Source: Anaerococcus senegalensis JC48 (GTDB taxonomy: Bacteria; Bacillota; Clostridia; Tissierellales; Peptoniphilaceae). Taken from it: 64,000 bases of DNA. Below are positions 24,528-33,470 of this stretch, in pieces. Made by a program: the position numbers and the translations under genes. The notes under the pieces are model-generated. The model saw only the letters and a program-made list of their open reading frames with translations. It was not told the origin of the DNA and made no database searches. Each line of letters begins with the position of its first letter. Positions within the stretch are counted from its first letter, which is position 1. The stretch is from NCBI RefSeq assembly GCF_000321005.1, contig NZ_HE578907.1, forward strand, positions 1 to 64,000. The letters are read 5' to 3'.

Positions 24528-25031
24528 TTATTTTTTAACAGTATATGAAAGTTGTCTATAGAATGTTTGTTCTCCGCCTTTTTCTTGTATAACTTCTACA
24601 ATATGTTTGCCTTCAGTGAGATTCTCTTCTTCTAAATTTAATGATTCTTGTGATTGTACATCTTTTGATAATTGTAAGGTTTTGTTTTTATCACCGTCAA
24701 CATATACTATTGTAGGTTCATTTCCATCAACATCTACACTTTCAGCATTCAAACCAATGGAAGTCATAACAGTTTCTTCATCAACTATTAGTGTTACATC
24801 TTTACCTTCACCACCTGGCGTAGATAGAGTAATGTTACCTTCTCCTTTTTCTTCTCCACCAATTATTTTTGGTTCATCTTTTTTAACATTAGATTTATTA
24901 TCATCTTTTACTTTTTCAGTACTTTCTACAGAAGCCTTATTACTTTCAGTAGATTTAGTATCGTCTGTCTTGTTTCCACATCCTGTTAACATTACAAAAG
25001 ATAATGCTAGTATTAGTGCTTTTTTGTTCAT
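24528..25031 (-). CDS. Putative lipoprotein next to phage-type repressor
   Basis: A predicted lipoprotein of 167 residues. The signal peptide MNKKALILALSFVMLTGCG has the lipobox LTGC, with lipidation expected at Cys18. A Lys/Asp/Ser/Glu-rich linker (about 20-65) leads to a domain that looks beta-rich, with LSTPGGEGKDVTLIVD and GEQTFYRQLSYTV. I do not recognise the family. Lipoproteins between repressor and integrase in temperate phages of Firmicutes often block superinfection, so that role is possible from position alone. AAGGAAG precedes the ATG on the minus strand. Confidence 0.75.
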   Translation of the reverse strand: MNKKALILALSFVMLTGCGNKTDDTKSTESNKASVESTEKVKDDNKSNVKKDEPKIIGGEEKGEGNITLSTPGGEGKDVTLIVDEETVMTSIGLNAESVDVDGNEPTIVYVDGDKNKTLQLSKDVQSQESLNLEEENLTEGKHIVEVIQEKGGEQTFYRQLSYTVKK

Positions 25032-25091
25032 TTTTTCTTCCTTTCTTTTTTATGTATTTATATAAAATCCCATTGGAGATTATATATCAAA

Positions 25092-25739
25092 TTATTTACT
25101 ACTCGTATAATACATACCAACCATTTCACCAAGTATTCTAACTTCTTGACCGTCATTTTCTCTTATTATGATAGGAGAGTAGGATTTGTTTTCTGGTTGT
25201 AGAATTATTTCATGTTCATTTTTGAAAAATCTTTTTAGTGTTGTTGTGTTATCTATTATAACAGCTGCAATTTTTCCATTTTCTACTAATGATGTGTTTT
25301 TAAAGAATACTATGTCTCCGTCATATATTCCAGCATCTACCATAGAATCTCCCTTTGCTGTTAAAGAAAAGTCAGGTCTTCCTAAATCCGCATCTATTTG
25401 TAATAGATTATCATAATTTTGATTACAAAAGATTGGTTTACCACAGGCTATTTCTCCAAGTACGGGAACTGTTACGAACTTTTTTATTATTTTTAATCCT
25501 GGTATGTTGGAGAGGTCATTTTTGTCTTCTATATCTAATAAGTCATTCAAGTCTAAATTAAATTCTCTCGCATATGCTGACAAATAAGTATTCAAAGGTT
25601 CACTCTTATGATTTTCCCATCTTGAAATCATAGACTTTGATATATTTAAATCGTACTTGTAATTTAACATGTTTTTAAGCTCTTCCATGGACATATTATT
25701 TTCAGTCCTTATAGCTTTTAATTTATCTCCTAATTTCAC
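25092..25739 (-). CDS. Phage-type repressor, XRE HTH plus S24 (LexA-like) peptidase
   Basis: A CI/LexA-type repressor of 215 residues. The N-terminal helix-turn-helix (about 1-62) contains SMSMEELKN and the recognition helix SKSMISRWENHKSEP. The C-terminal S24 peptidase domain (about 90-210) has the likely cleavage region GEIACGKP, Ser in GDSMVDAGIYDGD and Lys in ENGKIAAVII, all needed for RecA-stimulated self-cleavage. The start is GTG at 25739. Its upstream region carries an extended -10 on minus (TG-T-TATAAT) and AGAATGATT, also present in the repeat at 24403, which may be its operator. It is the last recognisable regulator of a decayed lysogeny module. Confidence 0.87.
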   Translation of the reverse strand: MKLGDKLKAIRTENNMSMEELKNMLNYKYDLNISKSMISRWENHKSEPLNTYLSAYAREFNLDLNDLLDIEDKNDLSNIPGLKIIKKFVTVPVLGEIACGKPIFCNQNYDNLLQIDADLGRPDFSLTAKGDSMVDAGIYDGDIVFFKNTSLVENGKIAAVIIDNTTTLKRFFKNEHEIILQPENKSYSPIIIRENDGQEVRILGEMVGMYYTSSK

Positions 25740-25979
25740 AAACTTTCTATCTTACTAAATTTATTATAACATATAGAATGATTAAGTTTTTTTAAATCAA
25801 AATTTATAGCTATATAATAGTCTGAAAAAATTTATAGTTAATGTCTTCGTTTTATTAAATATAACAGAATAATATTATTTGATTTTTTATTTCATTTCAT
25901 ATTGTGATGAATAAATGAATTTATAGTATAATAATACCAAGATGAAAAATTATTAAAAAGATAAAAATTGGAGGTTTTG

Positions 25980-26924
25980 ATGAAAATTTCTTTAATAGAT
26001 CCATTAATGGTTGATAATAAAATTATAGAAAAACATAAGGAAAAAATTGAAGTCTTAGGCCACGAATTTCAATATTTTAACCAAAGTGCAAAAGATGATG
26101 ATGAAATAATTGAAAGATTAAATGATAGTGATGTAGCTATAATAACAAATAATAAATTTTCAAAAAAAGTAATAGATAATACAAATTTAAAATTAATTGA
26201 TGTAGCCTTTACAGGATATAATCATGTTGATATGGCTGCTTGTAAGGAAAATGATATTATAGTTGAAAATGCAAGTGGATATTCTGATGATTCTGTTGCT
26301 GAGCTTGTAATAGGTCTTACAATTTCTCTTATGAGAAAATTTGATAAAAACAACAAAAATATATTTGAAGATGAATCTTTTAATCTTCTAGGTCAAATCA
26401 TTAAAGGAAAAACTGTAGGAATTATTGGAACTGGAAAAATTGGAACAAGAGTTATTGAGTTATTTAAAGCTTTTGGTGCAAATATTTTGGCCTTTAACAA
26501 AAGTGAAAAAAATCAGGTTAAAAATCTTGGAGCAAAATATGTAAGTCTTGAAGAACTTTTGAAAAACTCAGATATTGTATCTATCCATCTTCCTCAAAAT
26601 GATGAAACTATAGGTTTTATTGGAAAAGATGAATTTGATCTTATGAAAGATAAAGCTATTTTAATAAATTGTGCTAGGGGTCCAATTGTTGACAACAATT
26701 ATTTGTCAAAATTATTAAATGAAGATAAATTAAGAGCTGGAATTGATGTTTTTGATATGGAACCACCATTAGATAAAGATTATCCACTAAGAAATGCAAA
26801 AAATGTTCTTCTAACTAATCACGTAGGATATTTGACAGAAGAAGCAATGAAAATTAGGTGTGAAATTGTTTTTGATAATTTATATAAATTTCTTGATGGT
26901 GAAATTGTAAATAGAGTTAACTAA
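25980..26924 (+). CDS. D-isomer-specific 2-hydroxyacid dehydrogenase
   Basis: An NAD-dependent dehydrogenase of 314 residues. The nucleotide-binding GIIGTGKIGTRVIELFKAFG motif lies near 143. The catalytic set is Arg in NCARGPIV, the acidic residue in GIDVFDMEPP, and His in LTNHVGYLTEEA. Substrate cannot be fixed: D-lactate, glycerate or phosphoglycerate are all possible, with the D-lactate/hydroxyacid branch slightly favoured. The start is the ATG at 25980, preceded by GGAGG; the TTG at 25968 lies before that site. The udk gene begins two bases after its stop. Confidence 0.87.
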   Translation: MKISLIDPLMVDNKIIEKHKEKIEVLGHEFQYFNQSAKDDDEIIERLNDSDVAIITNNKFSKKVIDNTNLKLIDVAFTGYNHVDMAACKENDIIVENASGYSDDSVAELVIGLTISLMRKFDKNNKNIFEDESFNLLGQIIKGKTVGIIGTGKIGTRVIELFKAFGANILAFNKSEKNQVKNLGAKYVSLEELLKNSDIVSIHLPQNDETIGFIGKDEFDLMKDKAILINCARGPIVDNNYLSKLLNEDKLRAGIDVFDMEPPLDKDYPLRNAKNVLLTNHVGYLTEEAMKIRCEIVFDNLYKFLDGEIVNRVN

Positions 26925-26925
26925 T

Positions 26926-27552
26926 ATGGATACTAAAATTATAGCGATAGCAGGTGGATCTGCTAGTGGAAAATCTTCGATTGTAGATTATATTAAAAAT
27001 TATTTTGCAGAAGATTTATATGTAATAGGTCATGATAATTATTATAAGGCTCATGATGATCTTTCCTTTGAAGATAGAGAAAAACTTAATTATGATAAAC
27101 CATCATCTTTTGATAATGATATGTTTATAAAAGATTTATTGGATTTAAAAGTTGGCAAGGATATAGATATGCCAACTTATGATTATAAAATTCACACAAG
27201 AAGTAAAAAAACAATTCGTGTAAGTCCCAAAAAAATAATTTTGATTGAAGGGATTTTGGTTTTATATGATAAAAGGATTAGAGATATTCTAGATACTTGT
27301 GTTTTTATTGATGCTGATAGCGATGTTAGACTTCAAAGAAGAATTTTAAGAGATACTAAAGAAAGATCAAGAAGCTTGGAATCAGTTTTGACTCAATATA
27401 TAAAGCAAGTTAAACCTATGCATGAAAAATATGTCGAACCAACAAAAAAATATGCTGACATTATAATTCCAAGAGGTGCAAAAAATACCAGAGGAATTGA
27501 AATTTTGATAAAGCATATTGAGGATTTGATTGAGGATAAAAATGGATGTTAA
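26926..27552 (+). CDS. udk: Uridine kinase
   Basis: Phosphorylates uridine and cytidine in pyrimidine salvage. The Walker A motif AGGSASGKSSI lies near 8. Then come GHDNYYKAHDDLSFEDREKLNYDKPSSFD-type sequence, DMPTYDYKIHTR near 84, and the EGILVLYD and RRILRDTKER lid region. Length (208) is typical. It overlaps glgB by 11 bases, whose ribosome site lies in its end, so the two are probably co-transcribed. Confidence 0.93.
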   Translation: MDTKIIAIAGGSASGKSSIVDYIKNYFAEDLYVIGHDNYYKAHDDLSFEDREKLNYDKPSSFDNDMFIKDLLDLKVGKDIDMPTYDYKIHTRSKKTIRVSPKKIILIEGILVLYDKRIRDILDTCVFIDADSDVRLQRRILRDTKERSRSLESVLTQYIKQVKPMHEKYVEPTKKYADIIIPRGAKNTRGIEILIKHIEDLIEDKNGC

Positions 27553-29347
27553 ATTACTTGAAGTAGATTTTAAAAAAATCGAAGATTACTTATCAGGAAA
27601 TTCCAAAATAGGCCATGAGATTTTTGGAGCTATAAAAAAAGATGAGGGTTATATTTTTAGAATATATGCCCCTGATGCAAATATGGTTTATTTAAAAGGT
27701 GATTTTTCAAATTGGCAAGAAGTTTCTATGTTTAAAAATCATAAATACGGATATTTTTATAAATTTATTAGAGCAAAAGAGGGAGATTATTATAAGTATG
27801 TAATTGAAAATAATGGATATAAGTTTGAAAAATTCGATCCATTTGGACATTATTTTGATGAGTCTCCAGAATTTGCTACAAAAATAATTGATAGCTCATA
27901 TAATTTTTCTGATAAAAATTGGCTTAAAAAAAGAGAAAAAAATTTGGATAAGCCTTTAAACATTTATGAAATTCATCCAGGAAGTTGGCTTAGATATAAT
28001 TCTATGCCAAATTTTTTGGATATAGTTGATAAATTAATTTCTTATGTAAAAGATATGGGCTATACTCATATTGAATTAATGCCTATTACAGAACATCCAT
28101 ATTACCCATCATGGGGATATCAAGTTTCTGGTTTTTTTGCCCCATCTTCTAGATATGGAACAATTAAAGATTTGCAAAAATTTGTAGATCTTTGCCATCA
28201 AAATAATATTGGAGTAATTTTTGATTTTGTTGTTGTACATTTTGCAGAAGATTACTATGCTTTAAAATATTTTGATGGGTCTAGTCTTTATGAATCTGAC
28301 TATAAAGATTTACAATATTCTGAGTGGGGTAGTTTGAATTTTGATTATTCAAAAGGTCATGTTAGAAGTTTTATGAAATCTGCCATTAATTTTTGGATTG
28401 AAAAATGTCATTTTGATGGCATAAGAATTGATGCAGTTTCTAATATGATCTATTACGATGGTAATAAAGACAGGGGAGTAAATCATAGTAATGTGAATTT
28501 TTTAAAAGATTTAAACCAAAATCTTTCAAAGGATTATCCAAGTTTTATGAAAATCGCTGAAGATTCATCATCATTTGAATTTGTAACAGAAAAAGATGAA
28601 AAAGAAAGTCTCGGTTTTGATTATAAATGGGACATGGGCTGGATGAATGATACTTGCAAATATTTTGAAATAGATTCAATTAATAGACATATGTATCAGG
28701 GAAAAATTAATTTTTCTATGTTTTATTTTTATAATGAAAACTTTCTTTTGCCTCTAAGTCATGATGAGGTAGTTTATTTAAAAAAACCAATGATTAATAA
28801 GATGAATGGTTTTTATGAAGATAGATTCAAACAATTAAAACTTTTAAATACTTATCAAATGACTCATCCAGGTAAAAAGTTAAATTTTATGGGAAATGAA
28901 TTTGCAACTTTTGATGAATGGAATGAAAATGTATCTTTAAATTGGGATATTTTAAAATTTCCTATCCATTCAGCCTTCAAAAATTATGTTAAAGATTTAA
29001 ACCACCTTTATAAGGATAATCCTAGCTTTTATAAAAATGATTATAAGAAAGAAGGATTTTTGTGGAAAGTTGTAGATGATAATGAAAATTCAGTATTTGC
29101 TTATGAAAGACTTGCGAATGAGAAGAGATTTTTGATAGTATTAAATATGACAAATACTTATAAAAAATCGTATCCTATTTCCTATGATGAAAATTTAATT
29201 TTTGTTGAAAAAATCAATAATATGTGGGAAAAATATGGTGGAGATAAATATAAAAGAGAAAATATAAAAATAAATAGGGGGGAAAATCTTAAATTAGAGC
29301 TTTGGGAATATGAGGCTGTGATTTTTGAGATAAAAGAAAATGAGTAG
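27542..29347 (+). CDS. glgB: 1,4-alpha-glucan branching enzyme
   Basis: Introduces alpha-1,6 branches into glycogen-like glucan. A carbohydrate-binding module 48 (about 20-110, with IFRIYAPDANMVYLKGDFSNW) precedes a GH13 barrel with IELMPITEHPYYPSWGYQ, nucleophile Asp in FDGIRIDAVSNM, acid Glu in KIAEDSS and LPLSHDEVV. A beta domain closes the protein. At 601 residues it is on the short side for the family (about 630-730). GAGGA precedes the ATG at 27542. No glgC, glgA or glgP is in the window, so its partners are elsewhere. Confidence 0.93.
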   Translation: MDVKLLEVDFKKIEDYLSGNSKIGHEIFGAIKKDEGYIFRIYAPDANMVYLKGDFSNWQEVSMFKNHKYGYFYKFIRAKEGDYYKYVIENNGYKFEKFDPFGHYFDESPEFATKIIDSSYNFSDKNWLKKREKNLDKPLNIYEIHPGSWLRYNSMPNFLDIVDKLISYVKDMGYTHIELMPITEHPYYPSWGYQVSGFFAPSSRYGTIKDLQKFVDLCHQNNIGVIFDFVVVHFAEDYYALKYFDGSSLYESDYKDLQYSEWGSLNFDYSKGHVRSFMKSAINFWIEKCHFDGIRIDAVSNMIYYDGNKDRGVNHSNVNFLKDLNQNLSKDYPSFMKIAEDSSSFEFVTEKDEKESLGFDYKWDMGWMNDTCKYFEIDSINRHMYQGKINFSMFYFYNENFLLPLSHDEVVYLKKPMINKMNGFYEDRFKQLKLLNTYQMTHPGKKLNFMGNEFATFDEWNENVSLNWDILKFPIHSAFKNYVKDLNHLYKDNPSFYKNDYKKEGFLWKVVDDNENSVFAYERLANEKRFLIVLNMTNTYKKSYPISYDENLIFVEKINNMWEKYGGDKYKRENIKINRGENLKLELWEYEAVIFEIKENE

Positions 29348-29810
29348 AAATAAAGAAGCTATCAATCTTTCTTGGTTGGTAGAAAAATGGACGATTTGGG
29401 ATAATTCATATTTAAAAAATATTTGGTTAAATCTTGATACCTTAGATTTAATAAGAATAAATGATGATATGGATAATAATGATGATATTGAAGAGTCTTA
29501 CATTGATATAGAAAATAATATGGACGAGTTTGTATGTATGCCAGGGCGTGAGGCTGTAAATAAAAAACTTGCTAGAGAAGTTTTTATGGAATATTTGGAT
29601 AGCGCTGATAGAGATAGACTTTCAGAAAATTATAATGAATATTCTGCAGATGAACAATTTTTAGATTTAATTTATGAATTAGGACTTGAAAATAAACTTC
29701 AAGAATTTAGGGAAAAAGTTGCAGGATCAATTTTATTAAATTGGGCCCAAGAAGAAGACATAAAAGTTTCAAAGGATATGGAAGTTATAGATTTATATAA
29801 TAGGGATTAA
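29340..29810 (+). CDS. Hypothetical acidic protein
   Basis: A 156-residue soluble protein that I do not recognise. It is acidic, with a Trp-rich start (SWLVEKWTIWDN), an Asp/Asn-rich stretch near 42-60 and a helical C-terminal half containing AREVFMEYLDSADRDRLSE. No signal peptide or membrane segment is seen. Its ATG overlaps the end of glgB, and apbE follows at four bases, so expression is probably coupled to both. Its composition and length suit a small accessory protein, but no function can be given. Confidence 0.75.
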   Translation: MSRNKEAINLSWLVEKWTIWDNSYLKNIWLNLDTLDLIRINDDMDNNDDIEESYIDIENNMDEFVCMPGREAVNKKLAREVFMEYLDSADRDRLSENYNEYSADEQFLDLIYELGLENKLQEFREKVAGSILLNWAQEEDIKVSKDMEVIDLYNRD

Positions 29811-29813
29811 GTT

Positions 29814-30935
29814 TTGAATAAAAAAATAAAATTAACAATAGTAGGGCTAGGCTTGTGTTTAGCTCTATCATCATGTAATAAAAAAGTTGAAAAAGTAAAA
29901 CCAGAAGCAAAGAGTAAGCTAGAAAGTAGTATTAGCACAGAAAATTCAAATCAAGAAGTTAAAAAATATGAAACTACAATCTATGATTATTTTGATACAA
30001 TAACTACCTTTTCTGCTTATTGCAAAAATGAAGAAGAATTTAATAAATACAAAGATTTGGTAGAAAAAAGAATGGCAGAATACCACAAGCTTTTTAATAA
30101 TTATGATAAATTTGATGGGGTTAACAATGTTACTACCCTAAATGAAAATGCAGGAAAAGAAAAGGTAAAGCTAGATAAAAAAATTATTGATTTATTAAAT
30201 GAAGGAAAAAAATGGTACAAAGAAACTGATGGTGATATAAATATATGTTACGGTAGGGTTTTAAAAATTTGGCTTGACCAAAGAGAAGCTGCCTTAAATG
30301 ATAAGAAAAATGCAAAACTTCCAAATGAAGAAGAATTAAATGAAGCAGGAAAATATAAAAATATTGATGCTTTAGAAATTGATGAAAAAAATCAAACAGC
30401 CTTTATCAATGATAAAAATGTTCAAGTGGATATAGGTGGAATTGGAAAAGGATATGCAACTGAGCTAATAAAAAATGAATTAATAGAAAAAGGTCTAAAA
30501 ACTGGAATTTTATCTGTTGGTGGCGACGTTGCAATAATTGGAGAAAATCCTACAAAAGAAGATGGTGAATTTAAAATAGCAGTTCAAGATCCTTCACTTT
30601 CTGAAGATCATCCATATTCAAGCGTAGTTGCAATAAAAAATACTTCTCTTGTAACAAGTGGAGATTATCAAAGATATTTTGAAATTGATGGTAAAAAATA
30701 TCATCATATAATAGATCCTGATACAAATTATCCATCAACAAATTTCAAATCCGTATCTGTAATGACAGATGATATAGCAAAAGCAGATGCCCTTTCAACA
30801 GCTCTTTTTATAAAAGATTTGGATGAAGGAAAAAAATTAGCTGAAAAATATAAGGCAGAAGCTTTATGGATTGATCAAGATGGAAAAATGTATAAAACTA
30901 AAAATTGGGACAAATACGAAACAGAAAAAAATTAG
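29814..30935 (+). CDS. apbE: FAD:protein FMN transferase, lipoprotein
   Basis: ApbE attaches FMN to threonine residues of exported flavoproteins such as RNF/NQR subunits. The protein has a lipoprotein signal peptide with lipobox LSSC (Cys near 22), then the catalytic domain. DIGGIGKGYATELI near 208 is the FAD-binding signature, and KYHHIIDPDTNYPS and the ADALSTALFI stretch supply magnesium ligands. Length (373) is normal. The start is TTG at 29814 with a GGGA-type site; no ATG restores the signal peptide. No RNF genes are in the window. Confidence 0.93.
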   Translation: MNKKIKLTIVGLGLCLALSSCNKKVEKVKPEAKSKLESSISTENSNQEVKKYETTIYDYFDTITTFSAYCKNEEEFNKYKDLVEKRMAEYHKLFNNYDKFDGVNNVTTLNENAGKEKVKLDKKIIDLLNEGKKWYKETDGDINICYGRVLKIWLDQREAALNDKKNAKLPNEEELNEAGKYKNIDALEIDEKNQTAFINDKNVQVDIGGIGKGYATELIKNELIEKGLKTGILSVGGDVAIIGENPTKEDGEFKIAVQDPSLSEDHPYSSVVAIKNTSLVTSGDYQRYFEIDGKKYHHIIDPDTNYPSTNFKSVSVMTDDIAKADALSTALFIKDLDEGKKLAEKYKAEALWIDQDGKMYKTKNWDKYETEKN

Positions 30936-30957
30936 GTGCGATCTTCGCATCTTTTTT
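30935..30957 (+). terminator. Terminator after apbE
   Basis: GGTGCGA pairs with TCGCATC (one G.T pair) around a TCT loop, followed by six T. The first bases touch the apbE stop codon. Confidence 0.85.
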
Positions 30958-31020
30958 AATAAAAATATTCAAAAATTTTTTCATCTGGTATATAATATAA
31001 TCTATGATTAGGAGGTAAGA

Positions 31021-32499
31021 ATGGTAGAAAAAGCTTTTAATAATGATAAATATATAAAAATTCAATCTGAAAAAATTGAAGAAAGAATAAAAGAATTTGA
31101 TAAGTTGTACCTAGAATTTGGTGGAAAATTATTTGATGATTCACATGCGTCAAGAGTTTTGCCAGGATTTTTGCCTGATTCAAAGTTACAAATGTTAAAA
31201 AAGTTAAAAGATATAACAGAAATTGTTATAGTAATTAATGCGAATGATATAGAATCAAATAAAATAAGGTCAGATCTTGATATTGGATATGATAGTGAAG
31301 TTTTAAGATTAAAAACTTCTTTTGAAGATTTGGGATTTTTTGTAAATTCAATAGTAATAACACAATTTGACAATCAACCATCAGCAATAAAATATGGAAA
31401 ATATTTAGATAGTTTAAATATTAAAAATTATAAAACTTATGATATTGAAGGATATCCAAATAATATTCCAAATATAATAAGTAAAAATGGTTTTGGAAAA
31501 AATGATTATATTGAAACACAAAGAGATTTAGTTGTAATTACTGGCCCTGGTCCTGGAAGTGGGAAACTTGCAACCTGTCTTTCACAAATGTATCTAGAAA
31601 ATGAAAGGGGAATAAATGCAGGATATGCTAAATTTGAAACTTTTCCTGTTTGGAATCTTCCTTTAAAACATCCTGTAAATATTGCCTATGAAGCAGCAAC
31701 TGCAGACTTAAATGATGTAAATATGATCGATCCTTATCATCTTGAAGCTTATGGAAAAACAACAGTAAATTATAATAGAGATGTTGAAGCATTTCCAATT
31801 TTAAAACAAATGTTTGAAAAAATTTCAGGATCTTGCCCTTATAAATCACCAACAGATATGGGTGTAAATATGGTTGGATTTTGCATAGATAATGAAGAAG
31901 AAACAATAAAAGCTTGTAAAAATGAAATTATCAGAAGATACTATAATTCTTTAGTTGATTTTAAACTTGCAAAATCAGATTATAAGGCTGTAGAAAAAAT
32001 TGAACTTTTAATGAGTAGTTTAAATATTGAAGCAAGTGATAGAAAAGTATCCATGATTGCAAGAGAAAAACAAAAAGAAAAAAATGCGGAAATTTTCGCA
32101 ATAGAACTATCTGATGGAAAAATTGTAACAGGAAAAAAATCAAAATTGATGTCATCCCCAGCAGCTTGCATTTTAAATGCTTTAAAAGAAATATCTGGAA
32201 TTAATGATGATATACCATTAATATCTCCTCATATATTAGAACCAGTTCTAAAATTAAAAGAAGAAATCTTAAAAGAAAGAGACGAATCTTTGTCAGTAAA
32301 TGATGTCTTAATTGCCCTTTCAATTTCAGCAACAACAAATCCAGTTACTCATCATGCCCTTAAAAATTTAAATAAATTAAAAGGACTTGATGCTCACTCA
32401 ACTATAATTCTTGATGAAAGTGACAAAAAAACATTATTAAAAATGCATTTTAACTTTACCCAAGATCCAATACTTGACCAAGCATACTTAAATATTTAA
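31021..32499 (+). CDS. DUF1846 domain protein
   Basis: A 492-residue cytoplasmic protein of the DUF1846 family, present in many Firmicutes and without a settled role. Recognised stretches are FGGKLFDDSHASRVLPGF near 37, ITGPGPGSGKLATCLSQMY near 177, and WNLPLKHPVNIAYEAATADL near 210. The GPGSGKLAT loop resembles a nucleotide-binding turn. AGGAGG precedes the ATG and a terminator follows the stop, so this is a single-gene unit. The family call is firm; the function is open. Confidence 0.88.
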   Translation: MVEKAFNNDKYIKIQSEKIEERIKEFDKLYLEFGGKLFDDSHASRVLPGFLPDSKLQMLKKLKDITEIVIVINANDIESNKIRSDLDIGYDSEVLRLKTSFEDLGFFVNSIVITQFDNQPSAIKYGKYLDSLNIKNYKTYDIEGYPNNIPNIISKNGFGKNDYIETQRDLVVITGPGPGSGKLATCLSQMYLENERGINAGYAKFETFPVWNLPLKHPVNIAYEAATADLNDVNMIDPYHLEAYGKTTVNYNRDVEAFPILKQMFEKISGSCPYKSPTDMGVNMVGFCIDNEEETIKACKNEIIRRYYNSLVDFKLAKSDYKAVEKIELLMSSLNIEASDRKVSMIAREKQKEKNAEIFAIELSDGKIVTGKKSKLMSSPAACILNALKEISGINDDIPLISPHILEPVLKLKEEILKERDESLSVNDVLIALSISATTNPVTHHALKNLNKLKGLDAHSTIILDESDKKTLLKMHFNFTQDPILDQAYLNI

Positions 32500-32524
32500 A
32501 AAATTCCCTTAGGGGAATTTTTTT
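32499..32524 (+). terminator. Terminator after the DUF1846 gene
   Basis: AAATTCCC pairs with GGGAATTT around a short loop, followed by a T run. Confidence 0.88.
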
Positions 32525-32567
32525 ATTAAAAATTTTAAAAAGAAATAATTCTATTTACTATATTTGC

Positions 32568-32596
32568 TTGACAAAAATTAATCAATGTTATAAGAT
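32568..32596 (+). promoter_or_regulatory. Promoter of the crotonase gene
   Basis: TTGACA (32568-32573), 17 bases, TAAGAT (32591-32596). An overlapping TG-T-TATAAG at 32586-32594 would give a spacer of only 15. This places transcription start about 40 bases before the crotonase ATG. Confidence 0.6.
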
Positions 32597-32642
32597 GAAA
32601 AATATAGAAAGCGTTTTTAAAAAATATCTTAAAGGAGAAAAT

Positions 32643-33419
32643 ATGAATAACGTAAAAGTAGATGTAAAAAATGAAATTGCTTATGTAACTATTGATAGAC
32701 CAAAGGCTTTAAATGCTTTAAATTCAGAAACTTTAAAAGAATTAAATGAAACTTTTTCAGATATTAGACAAAGAAAAGATGTTAAAGTTTTAATTTTAAC
32801 TGGTGGCGGAGAAAAATCTTTTGTAGCTGGTGCTGATATATCTGAAATGGTAAATGCTACACCACAAGAAGGAAGAGAAATGAGTATGCTAGCTTATGAA
32901 ACATTTAATATGCTTGAAGAAATGCCACAAGTTACAATCGCAGCTGTAAATGGATTTGCCCTTGGTGGTGGATGTGAAATTTCTATGGCTTGTGACATAA
33001 GAGTTGCATCTAAAAATGCACTATTTGGTCAACCAGAAGTTGGTCTTGGAATAATTCCAGGATTTGGTGGTACACAAAGACTTCCTAGACTTGTTGGAAA
33101 AGGAATTGCAAAAGAATTAATTTTCACAACAGATTCTATAAAAGCTGACGAAGCTTACAGAATAGGTCTTGTAAATCACGTTGTAGAAAAAGAAGAGTTG
33201 ATGGATTATTGTACAAAAATGGCAGAAAAAATTATGTCAAAAGCATCTTATGCAGTAACTCTTGCAAAACAAGTAATTAATTTAGGTCTTGAATCTGATC
33301 TTCATACTGGTATTCAATTAGAAGCTAACACTTTTGCATCAACTTTTGAAACTCATGATAAAAAAGAAGGAATGACAGCATTCTTAGAAAAAAGAAAAGC
33401 AGATTTATCTGATTTTTAA
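32643..33419 (+). CDS. crt: Enoyl-CoA hydratase/isomerase (crotonase), probable 3-hydroxybutyryl-CoA dehydratase
   Basis: A crotonase-fold enzyme of 258 residues. The oxyanion-hole segments AGADISEM and ALGGGCEISMACD are present, and both catalytic glutamates are kept (Glu in GGGCE and Glu in GQPEVGLGIIPGFGGTQRL). This fits hydration of crotonyl-CoA in butyrate formation, but the other butyrate genes (thl, hbd, bcd, etf) are not in the window. The start is the ATG at 32643, just after AAAGGAG; an upstream in-frame extension begins at the promoter's -35 box and is not real. The gene has its own promoter and terminator. Confidence 0.88.
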   Translation: MNNVKVDVKNEIAYVTIDRPKALNALNSETLKELNETFSDIRQRKDVKVLILTGGGEKSFVAGADISEMVNATPQEGREMSMLAYETFNMLEEMPQVTIAAVNGFALGGGCEISMACDIRVASKNALFGQPEVGLGIIPGFGGTQRLPRLVGKGIAKELIFTTDSIKADEAYRIGLVNHVVEKEELMDYCTKMAEKIMSKASYAVTLAKQVINLGLESDLHTGIQLEANTFASTFETHDKKEGMTAFLEKRKADLSDF

Positions 33420-33432
33420 TTTTAGATTTATT

Positions 33433-33458
33433 AGCCCAGTTTTTCTGGGCTTTTTTTT
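33433..33458 (+). terminator. Terminator after crt
   Basis: AGCCCAG pairs with CTGGGCT around a T loop, followed by eight T. Confidence 0.93.
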
Positions 33459-33470
33459 AAAGGAAAAATT

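Noticed and set aside
24607-25065. A 152-codon frame on plus opposite the lipoprotein gene
   Set aside because: It is Ser/Phe-rich, the mirror of a Lys/Glu-rich lipoprotein with a clear lipobox and ribosome site on minus.
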